Below, one piece after another: positions 12,949-23,400 of a stretch of DNA of 64,000 bases. Made by a program: the position numbers and the translations under genes. The DNA is taken from the NCBI RefSeq assembly GCF_000001735.4, contig NC_003075.7, positions 5,271,001-5,335,000 of the forward strand, read 5' to 3'. This DNA comes from Arabidopsis thaliana. Taxonomy: Eukaryota; Streptophyta; Magnoliopsida; Brassicales; Brassicaceae. The notes under the pieces were generated by a model. That model had not been told where the DNA came from. It searched no databases and saw only the letters and a list, made by a program, of their open reading frames with translations. Within the stretch, counting starts at the first letter, position 1. The number at the start of each line of letters is the position of its first letter.

Positions 12949-13328
12949 GAGAGATTTGCAAAAGTTCAATTTTTCTACTACCTTTTGCAATAATACCCTT
13001 TCTTTTTGACCATTTTTAAAAATATCCTTTTATTTGAACAAAATGACCAAATTACCTATCATCTAATGAGAACATGTAATTTGAAACTGAAATTTTCCCG
13101 CAAAAAAAAGAATGAGAATTTTTTTTCGAATTTATTTTGGCGGAAAAATTATATTTGGAATATTTTAGGTGGGAAAAATCAATAGTTCACTTTGTAAACC
13201 TAAAACATTTTCAAAATAGGGATAACATGTTCATTAAAAGTTAAAAGAGGGTATAAATGAAAATGGTCAAGAGGAAGAGGCATAATTAAAACAGGACAGT
13301 CTTGAAAGAGCATTCTTATTAATTTCTC
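12949..13328 (-). mobile_element. MITE of the same family as 61611-62578 (copy A)
   Basis: Left end GAGAGATTTGCAAAAG and right end (reverse complement) GAGAAATTAATAAGAATG match, in reverse orientation, both ends of the element at 61611-62578, with collinear interior. Flanks ACAATTTT / AGAATTTT (read on one strand) could be an imperfect target duplication of a MULE-like element. It contains a mutated GGCGGAAAAA / GGTGGGAAAAA pair. Non-coding, about 380 bp. Confidence 0.65.
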
Positions 13329-13812
13329 AAAATTCTATACAACATATTTTAATTTCATAAAAAGTCTATGAGTAAAAACATTAGTTTTTAAATATAGCTC
13401 TATTTTAGATTTTTGCCTGCAAAATCATTGATCAGACTCATGTAATCGAGCTTTTCAACTATAATTTTTTTAATGGATAGCAAAGCCAACACATTTACTT
13501 GATTAATTATTTTTTATTTTAAATCAAAATCTAGGCACCATACCTTACAATGTCTTCTATTTGCAAGCAATTTAATGTTTAACTTTTAGAAAACACAATA
13601 TATCACTAAACTATATCCATTAACAATATATTTAATTAACTTTTTTATTAATTTAAAGGCTTAAATTCCACAAAATATGGTGAAAAGAAAGCTCAACAAA
13701 AAATAAATTTATTGTAAAGACCTATAATATTTTTATTAAAATATAAAAGACTTAAAAGAAATTCTAAAATATACTTTTTTTTTTGATGTCCTAAACCATG
13801 ACTTCACTAAAT

Positions 13813-14934
13813 GAAGTTGATTTGCTGACGGTGCAAAAAAGGAACCATGGCTCTTTAACAACTGGTTTGTTGCTACTCATAGATGGGAGGCTGCTCCTAT
13901 TTTGACTTTTGTCACTACTATTGATCTTTGGGTGCAGATTCGTGGAGTTCCTCTTCTATATGTGTGTGAAGAGACTACTTTGGAGATAGCTCAAGAATTG
14001 GGAGAGATCATCATGATGGATTATCATGATGCTACCTCAACTCAAATAGTCTATATTAGAGTAAGGGTTCGTTTTGGTATCACTCACAAACTCAGATTTT
14101 TCCAGAGGATCATCTTTGAATATGGTGAAACTGCAATCATAAGATTCCAGTATGAACGTCTCAAGCGAATATGTAGCATGTGTTTCTGGTTTACTCAGAG
14201 ACTATTGTCCCTATCGTCAGTGTCCTCACAACATAGCAAGAGAAAGGGCTCTCTTCCGAGATAGTGTTTTCAGATCAAGTTTGAATTCTCAGTCTCATAT
14301 GACTTAGACTTTGTTTCCAGCTCCCTTGACACCGCCTCCAAGAGTAGCTCCTCCTCCGCTGAATCATGAAGAATTGGCGGCTGCAATTCCATATTTTGCC
14401 ACAACAAGAGATGCTCATAACATATATGGTGGGAGTCTAGTACTACAAGACAACAAGGGTCATCAAACTCTAACAACACTCCACCACGAGAAGCGGCAAA
14501 CTTATCTGGTAGTAGCAGAGTCTATGAAGTTGGTCAATCATCAAGAAGGAATGAAGCTGGAGAAGTACGAAGAGCTGTAGGGGATCCACGACTTCAGACT
14601 CATCAACAAGGTGCTCCAAGGATGGGAGGAATTCTGAAACCTCCGAAGAAAAGATAATCACTCTAAAAAGAATTATGTCATAACTTTTTGTTTAAAGACT
14701 GCAGTGGAACAAGTATCGTAGCTTCAAGGCTTGAATAACAACACATAGTTTCAGTATGGTTTTTGTTTAGGACATACCCTTGGCTTGGTTATGTTTGATG
14801 TTTGGTGTTTCAGTTTAAATTTCTACTAAACAATGTTTTTTGTTCTGTTTACCTTAATCTTGTAAGTGGAAAGTCCACTGTTACACTTTTTGTAAGATCA
14901 CAGTGGTATGAAAAACAACTTTTCAGGAAAAAAG
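13813..14934 (+). mobile_element. 5'-truncated LINE-like (non-LTR) insertion
   Basis: The 1.1-kb segment is bounded by an imperfect long direct repeat beginning ACCATGACTT (13795-13812 and 14935-14953), as expected of target-primed reverse transcription, and ends with a short A-rich tail (GGAAAAAAG). It holds a DUF4283-type coding remnant and a long 3' non-coding part. No reverse transcriptase is present, so it is a 5'-truncated or non-autonomous copy. Confidence 0.75.
13842..14264 (+). pseudogene. DUF4283 / zinc-knuckle domain fragment of a LINE ORF1-like gene
   Basis: A 141-codon frame with no start codon reads EPWLFNNWFVATHRWEAAP, then DLWVQIRGVPLLYV, RVRVRFGITHKLRFF and RFQYERLKRICSMCF. 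This is the DUF4283 plus CX2CX4HX4C-type region seen in many Brassicaceae LINE-derived proteins. The knuckle is incomplete: after CSMC the frame degenerates and stops. The upstream part of the protein and any reverse transcriptase are missing. A second short open frame at 14311-14580 is probably the decayed continuation in another frame. Non-functional by inspection. Confidence 0.75.
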
Positions 14935-14953
14935 ACCATGACTTTACTTAAAT

Positions 14954-15350
14954 TTTAATTGTTTTATAATTTAAAAATTAAATATATTGCTAATTACCAT
15001 TTACCCACTCCCGTTCAAGTTCTCTTTCTTTTTGACACTTATTTTTTCTACACCAACCAGTTAGCCACCCAGGTTCATAGGCGAAGCATCATGAAATTTG
15101 ATTTAAACCATTAAACCGGTAATTGCAAAACTTTCCGGTTTAGTTCTTTCTTACAGACCAAAAACAAATCAATTAACCGTAATTGCAAACCAATCCGGTT
15201 AAAATCCAAAAACAACACCACCCTCTTCGAAAATCGTTGAGAGTCCTTTTTCACTTCTTCAGATTTCTAGGGTTCGCTCAAACAAACGAAGAGAAACTCA
15301 AATTCTGTAATCTATAGATTTTGGAAATTTCCAGATCGGAACCCTAAACG
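14954..15350 (+). promoter_or_regulatory. SPT5 upstream region and 5' UTR
   Basis: Contains CCGGTTTA-type repeats around 15110-15200 and the 5' leader. ACCCTAAA, similar to the telo-box of housekeeping plant promoters, sits at 15342-15349 immediately before the ATG, and an AGGGTT word at about 15269. No clear TATA box, as is common for such genes. Confidence 0.45.
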
Positions 15351-18300
15351 ATGCCGCGAAGCAGAGACGAAGACGATGAATTAGACGGTGACTACGAAGC
15401 ATTAGATTTAGAGGAAGAAGAGGAAGAAGACGAAGAAGAAGAAGAAGAGAGAGGAAGAGGTGGCGGCGGTTCTAGACGGAAGAGAGGAAGATCGAATTTT
15501 ATCGATGATTATGCTGAGGAAGATTCTCAGGAAGAAGATGATGACGATGAAGATTATGGTAGTAGCCGTGGAGGTAAAGGAGCTGCTAGTAAGAGAAAGA
15601 AGCCATCTGCTTCTATTTTCTTAGACCGAGAAGCTCATCAAGTTGATGATGAAGACGAAGAGGAAGAAGATGAAGCAGAAGATGGTAAGTACTCTTGAAT
15701 TTTCGGAATTCGTTTTTGTTCTTTCCATCGATTCATTTCCATTAGGTTAAGATTCGTGTTGTTTTGTGATTGAGATTGGTTCTCAGAAGTCACCATTGAT
15801 AAGAATTGGTTACTTAGTCACTGGAAATGTTCACTAGTTGAAGGATTTTTTTATGAAATGCAGATTTTATTGTGGATAATGGAACGGACCTTCCGGATGA
15901 GCGTGGTGATAGACGGTACGAACGGAGGTTTCTTCCTCGAGACGAAAATGATGAGGATGTGGAAGATCTCGAGAGAAGAATTCAAGAGCGGTTCTCCTCT
16001 AGGCATCATGAAGAATATGATGAAGAAGCTACAGAAGTTGAGCAACAAGCGCTTTTGCCATCAGTCCGTGATCCGAAATTGTGGATGGTGAAATGTGCGG
16101 TATGTGTTTTATCTTGGAAGTTAGAAGTCTTACTTCTGTGATACTTGGAACTGATTCGTTATGATTTTCTCATTGCAATGTCAGATTGGCCGTGAAAGGG
16201 AGGTTGCTGTTTGTCTTATGCAAAAATTTATAGATCGAGGAGCTGATTTGCAGATTAGATCTGTTGTTGCCCTTGACCATCTTAAGAATTTTATATATGT
16301 TGAAGCAGACAAGGAAGCTCATGTGAAAGAGGTATTTGATGGTTACCCTGTTATATGATATAGATTTTTTTTTTTATTTTCTGCCAGTGATAGTGTTCGT
16401 TAGTGTTTGTGACTGGTTGTGAAGAAAGTACTTTTGCTGTTTTTTAACTTGTGTTAGGCAATCAAGGGCATGAGGAATATATATGCTAATCAGAAGATCT
16501 TACTTGTCCCGATAAGAGAAATGACAGATGTTCTTTCTGTTGAGAGCAAAGCCATTGATCTATCACGGGATACCTGGGTTAGAATGAAAATCGGGACGTA
16601 TAAAGGTGATCTTGCAAAGGTATGATTCATTTTCATGTGTAGTCATTGATAAAAGTACCCACAGGCTGCTGAAGTGCAACTCCTTTGCAGGTAGTTGATG
16701 TTGATAATGTGCGTCAGAGGGTCACAGTCAAGTTAATCCCAAGAATTGATCTGCAGGCACTAGCCAGTAAGCTGGTATGGATTCTGTCCATGCATAAGAT
16801 AAAGATGGTGCTTTTTATGTTTGGTAAAGATTTCTGATAGAGTAATAGCAAAACTTAGCCTGTTAGAGAAAATTACGAAGACTGTCCTGGCATTCTAAGG
16901 TTTTTGAGTGTGTTCTAGTCATTCAAACGATACAATTATTTAGACACACTTTGCTTGACTAATTGCAGGACGGAAGAGAAGTTTCAAAGAAAAAAGCCTT
17001 TGTTCCACCTCCACGTTTCATGAACATTGATGAAGCGAGGTACTCCTTTTAGATACTGTACGTTGCACTATAATATTATAAAGCCTGTTATGGAGAAGGG
17101 TTTACCACAGTGCTGAATTTTCAAAAATTGTCACATGCCTTTAGGGAACTGCACATACGTGTTGAGCGTCGGCGTGATCACATGACTGGTGATTACTTTG
17201 AAAATATTGGTGGCATGCTTTTCAAAGATGGGTTTCATTACAAACAAGTATCATTGAAGTCCATCACTGTTCAGAATGTTACACCAACTTTTGACGAACT
17301 TGAAAAATTCAATAAACCAAGTGAAAATGGAGAGGGCGACTTTGGTGGTCTGTCAACATTATTTGCAAACAGAAAGAAAGGTCATTTCATGAAGGGTGAT
17401 GCAGTTATTGTTATCAAGGGGGATCTGAAAAACTTGAAGGGTTGGGTTGAGAAAGTAGATGAAGAAAATGTCCTTATCAGATCAGAAGTGAAAGGTCTCC
17501 CTGTAAGCATCCTTACTCTTTGGCTGTTCGTAACTGCTTGCATGTTTTTAAAATGATCCAGCCAAGAATAACTGCCGAGATTGACTCTTGTGTTGCAGGA
17601 TCCTCTTGCTGTAAATGAGAGAGAGCTTTGCAAGTACTTTGAACCTGGAAATCATGTGAAGGTTGTCTCTGGGACCCATGAAGGAGCAACAGGCATGGTT
17701 GTCAAAGTTGATCAACACGTGCTTATCATTCTGTCTGACACGACCAAAGAACATGTAAACCAACTTTGTATAATGGTTTGAGCGTATGTCTGCCTAGTAG
17801 GGTTACTAAATCCCAAGAGAATATACTTGTAGGTCCGAGTGTTTGCTGATCATGTTGTTGAGAGTTCAGAAGTGACAACTGGTGTTACCAAAATTGGGGA
17901 CTATGAACTTCATGATCTTGTGCTTCTGGAGTAAGTGGAATACCTAATCACCTTGAAGTAATGCATCTTTCCTGTTTACACGTGTATGAAAGCCTTATAT
18001 ATTTGATGCAGTAACCTGAGCTTTGGAGTAATTATACGACTAGAGAATGAAGCTTTTCAGGTAAATTGTCAATTTTCCGAGAATACCACTAGTTAAGTCT
18101 ACGCTTAACAGCTAGAATTTGAAACTTTTTTCTTGTGGGATACTTTTCAATGTCCCAGTGGATCTAGGAATAACTCTGTTTGAATGTCCTTAGGTTCTTA
18201 AAGGGGTTCCTGACAGACCAGAGGTTGCTCTTGTCAAACTCAGAGAAATCAAATGCAAACTTGAGAAGAAAATCAATGTTCAAGATCGCTACAAAAATGT

Positions 18301-21072
18301 CATTGCTGTGAAAGATGACGTCAGAGTGATCGAGGGTCCTAGCAAAGTAAGTACCTTTGCTGTCTGGTTGTTGTTGCTTACCTTGCTCAATTTTCCTGAT
18401 ATCATATCAATTAATATTTATATTCTAGGGTAAACAAGGTCCTGTAAAGCATATCTACAAAGGAGTCTTATTTATATATGATCGACATCACCTTGAGCAT
18501 GCTGGATTTATCTGCGCTAAATGCACATCATGCATTGTTGTTGGTGGATCACGTTCTGGTGCTAATAGAAATGTAAGTGTCTTGTTGTGATGTGGCCATG
18601 TTTTGTTATATTTTCATCAAACTGTTGCTTCACCTTATCTAGCTATTTTTCTACTCTAGGGTGGTGATTCGCTTTCAAGGTATGGCAATTTCAAGGCACC
18701 TGCCCCAGTACCCTCATCTCCAGGAAGATTTCAACGTGGCAGAGGCGGAGGATATAATAACTGTATGTTTGATCTTTTCTTTCTATTTTGGTTATGAGTA
18801 AGAATACGTAATGTTTTGTTTAGTTGATATTTGCATTCTTCACTGGTCTGCTGCACTTAATACTTCTTCAGGATAAGAAAATATTTCCACTATATATGAC
18901 TTGTACATTTTTCTGGTAGTACAATGTTTTATTGCTTTCCATATATTTTGTGACATGCTTATACATCTTATCTACGTAAAGTTTCACATACTCTTATTTG
19001 TATCTTTAAATGCAGCTGGAGGGAGGCATGGGGGTGGAAGAGGACGGGGAGACGATTCTTTATTGGGTACTACTGTTAAAATCCGTCTAGGACCTTTCAA
19101 GGGGTATAGGGGACCTGTAGTAGAAGTGAAAGGAAATTCAGTGCGTGTAGAACTTGAGATGAAGATTGTGACAGGCAAGCCCTTGAATTCACTTCTCCGC
19201 GTGTGGGTTTCTACATGTCGAACGAATTCTAACAATAGTTCATATATGCAGTTGATCGGGGTGCAATATCAGATAATGTTGCGACAACACCGTTTAGGTA
19301 ATCTACTTATTTTTATATCATTGGTTATTTTGACTTCAATCATTATGAAGGACTTTGATTTTATCATTTGAATTTACACAGAGATACATCTCGGTATAGT
19401 ATGGGAAGCGAAACACCTATGCATCCTTCACGGACTCCACTTCATCCTTATATGACTCCAATGCGGGACTCTGGAGGTTTGTTTTTTAGATCCAATATCT
19501 GTTTATTTTTAATGTTATATAACACCTCCTCTGTAATATGTTCTCAAGTTCCTTGGTGATTTTATGTAATTTCAGCTACACCAATCCATGATGGAATGAG
19601 GACACCCATGCGTGATAGAGCTTGGAATCCTTACACGCCTATGAGTCCACCTAGGTAAGTTTGTGTTGCGTTTCTATTTTCAAAAGTTGATTTCCTCTTT
19701 AATCTCCTCTTGGTTCTCTTAAATGCTGTTGTAATTTTTGCATCAATGTGAGGTTATCTGTTATGTTTACAAACATGGCTATTGTCTCTCAAATTATTCT
19801 CAGAAATTCTTAACACATGTCTGAGAATTGTAAATCTTGATTGAAGAATAAACTTGGATATCTCTCAAATTATGGTTGTTATGGCATCAGGGATAACTGG
19901 GAAGATGGAAATCCGGGATCTTGGGGAACGAGTCCTCAATATCAGGTAAGATTTATACATCTATTGTTTTGCTTTCAACCTTATTATTGGCTTAATGTCT
20001 CTGACATATGTAGTCGTGTTAATTACGCATTAAAATCGTTTGTGTTGCACTTGTTTCCAGCCGGGAAGTCCTCCTTCACGGGCATATGAAGCACCAACGC
20101 CTGGCTCAGGATGGGCTAGTACTCCTGGTGGTAGTTACTCGGATGCGGGGACACCTAGAGACCATGGTTCAGCTTATGGTAAGATGCGTGTAATCTTTTT
20201 CAAAATGTTGACTTTTCTAGTCTGGCCCGTCTTTTTCTTACATACCTTGTCATGCAGCTAATGCCCCAAGTCCTTACCTGCCATCAACACCTGGGCAACC
20301 CATGACACCAAGCTCGGCTTCATACTTACCTGGTACTCCCGGAGGACAACCAATGACTCCTGGAACTGGCCTCGATGTCATGTCTCCTGTTATAGGTATT
20401 GTCTATTGTCGGGGTAATAGTCAAAAGGATAAATGTTTAGTATAGTCCGACCTTGCATCTTCCTTCTCTCAGTCCCCCTTAGTTAGAAGTTTCCGTTTCT
20501 ATGGTTGTTTTCTTAGCTTATTGTAAATGCAACAGGTGGGGATGCTGAAGCATGGTTCATGCCCGATATTTTGGTTGACATACACAAGGCTGGAGAGGAC
20601 ACCGATGTGGGCGTCATCCGAGATGTTTCGGTTCGTCTTTTACCTTTCACCAGTTTTATTTAAATAAAGAGAACTTCTAGTGATAAACAAAACCAGGAGA
20701 AAAGTCAATGATCAAAGTTACACATAGAGAAGCTCGTAGACCTTGACTGCGAGAAATGATTCTGTTCATGTTGAGTGATAGCTCCTTTCTAATGCTAATA
20801 TTCTTCCTATGTACTACTTTTGTCAGGATGGAACGTGTAAAGTGTCTCTCGGGTCCAGCGGTGAAGGTGACACTATAATGGCCCTCCCAAGCGAACTGGA
20901 GATAATTCCTCCGAGGAAATCCGATCGTGTCAAAATAGTTGGCGGTCAGTATCGTGGGTCTACAGGTAAGCTGATCGGAATCGACGGGTCTGACGGTATC
21001 GTTAAGATAGATGATAATCTTGACGTCAAGATTCTGGACCTGGCCTTATTAGCCAAGTTTGTGCAACCGTGA
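15351..21072 (+). CDS. SPT5-2: SPT5 transcription elongation factor (22 coding exons)
   Basis: SPT5 pairs with SPT4 (DSIF) and controls RNA polymerase II elongation in the nucleus. Coding exons I deduce: 15351-15684, 15864-16099, 16185-16331, 16458-16619, 16691-16774, 16969-17039, 17145-17502, 17599-17754, 17833-17930, 18012-18060, 18194-18346, 18429-18572, 18660-18762, 19016-19174, 19252-19297, 19382-19476, 19576-19654, 19891-19945, 20061-20178, 20258-20395, 20536-20630, 20827-21072. They join in frame to 1041 residues, the length I recall for Arabidopsis SPT5-2/GTA2. Visible domains: acidic N-terminus (1-130), NGN (about 183-275), KOW motifs near 425, 480, 615, 720 and 990-1030, and a Pro/Ser/Thr-rich C-terminal repeat region (about 770-930, MHPSRTPLHPYMTPMRDSG style) for kinase regulation. 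Intron 14 uses a GC donor. All reading frames close cleanly, so the gene looks functional. Confidence 0.96.
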
Positions 21073-21431
21073 TACTGTTCTAATGAACGTTAACTTTTAT
21101 CTTGTGAGACTCGTATATTGTAATCTTATATTCCTCAATAGTTTATAAAGAAACTTTGAATCTTGTTTATCATCAGAGAAAACATCTGAATCTTATCTCC
21201 AGTTTTGTGTTTTTCTTGTAATGCCTCTATCTTTTCTATATTTTTTTAGTTCAGAACGTTAATAATCGCCTTTACCATTTTTTCCCTACATACCTAACGA
21301 TTAAGAGTAACTGTCTAAAGTGTAGTAAAATTAAAATGATAGTAATACATGGTTTGGCTTGATTTCCTTAAAAACTTCTAAGCAGCTTGTGTTTTAAAAC
21401 ACACCCATGAAAGGTTTCTTAACTTTACGTG

Positions 21432-21515
21432 AACTCAAAGGCACCAAATGCCGCCAGTGCGATGCTTGTGAATTGTGACGATCGATCGTATATCCACTGC
21501 CCTTTGGTGCCTTTA
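21432..21515. repeat. Short inverted repeat (foldback)
   Basis: AAAGGCACCAAATGCCGCCAGTG (split here: AAAGGCACCAAATG + CCGCCAGTG) pairs with CACTGCCCTTTGGTGCCTTT downstream, loop about 35 nt. It lies 100 bp upstream of the larger foldback at 21610-21838. Confidence 0.6.
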
Positions 21516-21609
21516 AATCAATTTTCGGGATATGACCCGATTGATAGAAATATACAGAAAGTGATACGGCTTCTTTCATTCTCTACAAGATTGGTATTTA
21601 TACATCGGG

Positions 21610-21838
21610 TGTTGGAACTTTTTTTAACATAATAGTTTTCCGGTAACTTTCCGACAAAAACGGCTGAACGGAATTGTCAGATCGTTAGTGCATTGGAAAG
21701 CTGGTAAAGAGTACTACAAGATGGTATACTCATACGGTTTGCCAGCTTTCCATTGCACTAACCACCTGACAATTCGGTTTGGCCTTGGTCTGAAAGTTAC
21801 CAGAAAACTATTATGTCAAAAAAATTCCAACATCAGGA
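21610..21838. repeat. Long near-perfect foldback, possible small-RNA precursor
   Basis: The two ~105-nt arms (about 21610-21712 and 21726-21838) are complementary over most of their length with a loop of only about 13 nt. The best block is TTAGTGCATTGGAAAGCTGG against TTAGTGCAATGGAAAGCTGG (the latter being the reverse complement of the right arm). Pairing extends outward through CATAATAGTTTTCCGGTAAC / CATAATAGTTTTCTGGTAAC. No protein coding potential and no terminal duplications of a MITE were found. It could be a young MIRNA, a hairpin siRNA locus or an inverted duplication of a transposon fragment. Confidence 0.7.
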
Positions 21839-21981
21839 ACTCAAGAATCATGGATAATAATATCCAAAGGTTCCCCTAAACATGGGCTTACTATAGATTG
21901 TGAGGCAAGTTAGTGATGAATTAATGGAGTTGTGTACTGTGAACACAATGAATAATACGTTAATTCTACGCAGTTATATCT

Positions 21982-23223
21982 AGAGATGTTGTGGTGGGTA
22001 AAAAAGCCCAACCCGACCTGAACCCAAAATAAACCCGCCCACCAAAAACTCAACTTTAGAAAACTCAGATGGGTTTTTGATTAAGTGCGTAAAGCCCGAA
22101 AAAACTGATTATTCCGAGACTACCCGTGGGTACCCAACTTGGTTTTTATCATTTTTTTAGAGTTTATTTTTAACTGTTAATATACTATTATATGTATGTT
22201 GTATCTATATTTTGCTTATTAATATATTTTAAATTATATTTATTTTCTGTATTACATATATATTTGATGGGAAAAAGGTTGAATTGCGTTTTTGGCGGGA
22301 AAATGTTAAATTGCGTTTTTTGGAGAAAAAATGTTAAATTGCGTTTTTGGCGGGAAAATGTTGAATATCTTTTTTGGCGGGAAAATGTTAAATTGCGTTT
22401 TTGACCGGAAAATGTGAAATCTTTTTGGCGGGAAAATGTTGAATGTCGTTTTTGGCGGGAAAATGTTAAATTGCGTTTTTGGCGGGAAAATGTTGAATTG
22501 CGTTTTGGCGGGAAAATGTTGAATATCGTTTTTGGCGCGAAAATGTTGAATTGCGTTTTGGCGGGAAAATGTTGAATGTCGTTTTTGGCGGGAAAATGTT
22601 AAATTGCGTTTTTGGCAAAAAAAATGTTGATTATCATTTTTTGGCGGGAAAATGTTAAATTGCGTTTTTGACCGGAAAATGTGAAATCTTTTTGGCGGAA
22701 AAATGTTGAATGTCGTTTTTGGCGGGAAAATGTTAAATTGAGTTTTTGGCGGGAAAATGTGAAATTATTTTTGGCGGAAAATGTTGAATAGCGTTGTTGG
22801 CGGAAAAATGTTGAATTGCGTTTTGGCGGGAAAATGTTGAATGTCGTTTTTGGCGCGAAAATGTTGAATTGCGTTTTGGCGGGAAAATGTTGATTGTCGT
22901 TTTTGACGAGAAAATGTTGAATGTCTTTTTTGGCGGGAAAATGTTGAATGTCTTTTTTGGCGGTAAACTGTTAAATCGCGGTTTAGGGGAAAAAATGTGA
23001 AATCTTTTTTGACAAGAAAATGTTGATTCACCTGAAAAATGACTTAAAAAAAACCGTGGGTACCCATAACCCAATAAGGTAAACCCATATGGGTTTTATT
23101 TATTTGGGTACCCAGCCCATTTTAAACCTGTATTTTTTTTCTAGAAAAAGTAGATTTATGGGCTTAAAATTTTATGTGGGTTTTGGGTACCCAGTGGGTT
23201 TTAACCCATCATTAACATCTCTA
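21982..23223. mobile_element. hAT-type non-autonomous element packed with E2F-like motifs
   Basis: Terminal inverted repeats TAGAGATGTTGTGGTGGGT and (reverse complement of the right end) TAGAGATGTTAATGATGGG, flanked by a perfect 8-bp target duplication GTTATATC (21974-21981, 23224-23231). Subterminal parts contain GGGTACCCA / TGGGTACCC words. The 1242-bp interior is dominated by the tandem array at 22264-23035; there is no transposase. Confidence 0.92.
22264..23035 (+). repeat. Array of about 29 units built on TTTTTGGCGGGAAAATGTT
   Basis: Imperfect tandem units of 24-28 bp, alternating ends TTAAATTGCG, TTGAATGTCG and TTGAATATCG. By eye about 15 units keep GGCGGGAAAA and two have GGCGCGAAAA; both match the E2F consensus TTTSGCGSGAAA. 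Others are mutated (GACCGGAAAA, GGCGGAAAAA). Longer-range repetition is visible: the GACCGGAAAATGTGAAATC variant recurs (about 22401 and 22669), and GGCGCGAAAA units recur with the same neighbours (about 22533, 22852). Spurious Lys/Phe/Ser-rich open frames on the minus strand arise from the array. Confidence 0.9.
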
Positions 23224-23400
23224 GTTATATCAAAGTGATCACATAATTTTTAAATAACTATATATATAATGGTCAAACGCAATAAAGAATACGTTGATTC
23301 TACTCATTTATATCAAAGTGATCACATTACTTATTGACTAACTATATAATGGTCCTAAGTCCTAACACAATGAATAATACGTTGATTCTACACATTGATT

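Larger units (their letters stand above)
21946..23400 (+). repeat. ~110-bp tandem repeat (about 2.5 copies) interrupted by a hAT element
   Basis: AATAATACGTTAATTCTAC followed by TTATATCAAAGTGATCACAT and TAACTATAT...AATGGTC recurs from 23279 (AGAATACGTTGATTCTAC) and partially from 23361. The first copy is split by the hAT insertion at 21982-23223 within its TTATATC word. Confidence 0.75.

Noticed and set aside
22264..23035. CRISPR-like array
   Set aside because: The units are contiguous, variable in length and have no unique spacers, and the host is a plant nuclear genome; it is a tandem repeat inside a hAT element.
22733..23074. 113- and 88-codon Phe/Lys-rich minus-strand frames
   Set aside because: They are translations of the tandem repeat, with no independent support.
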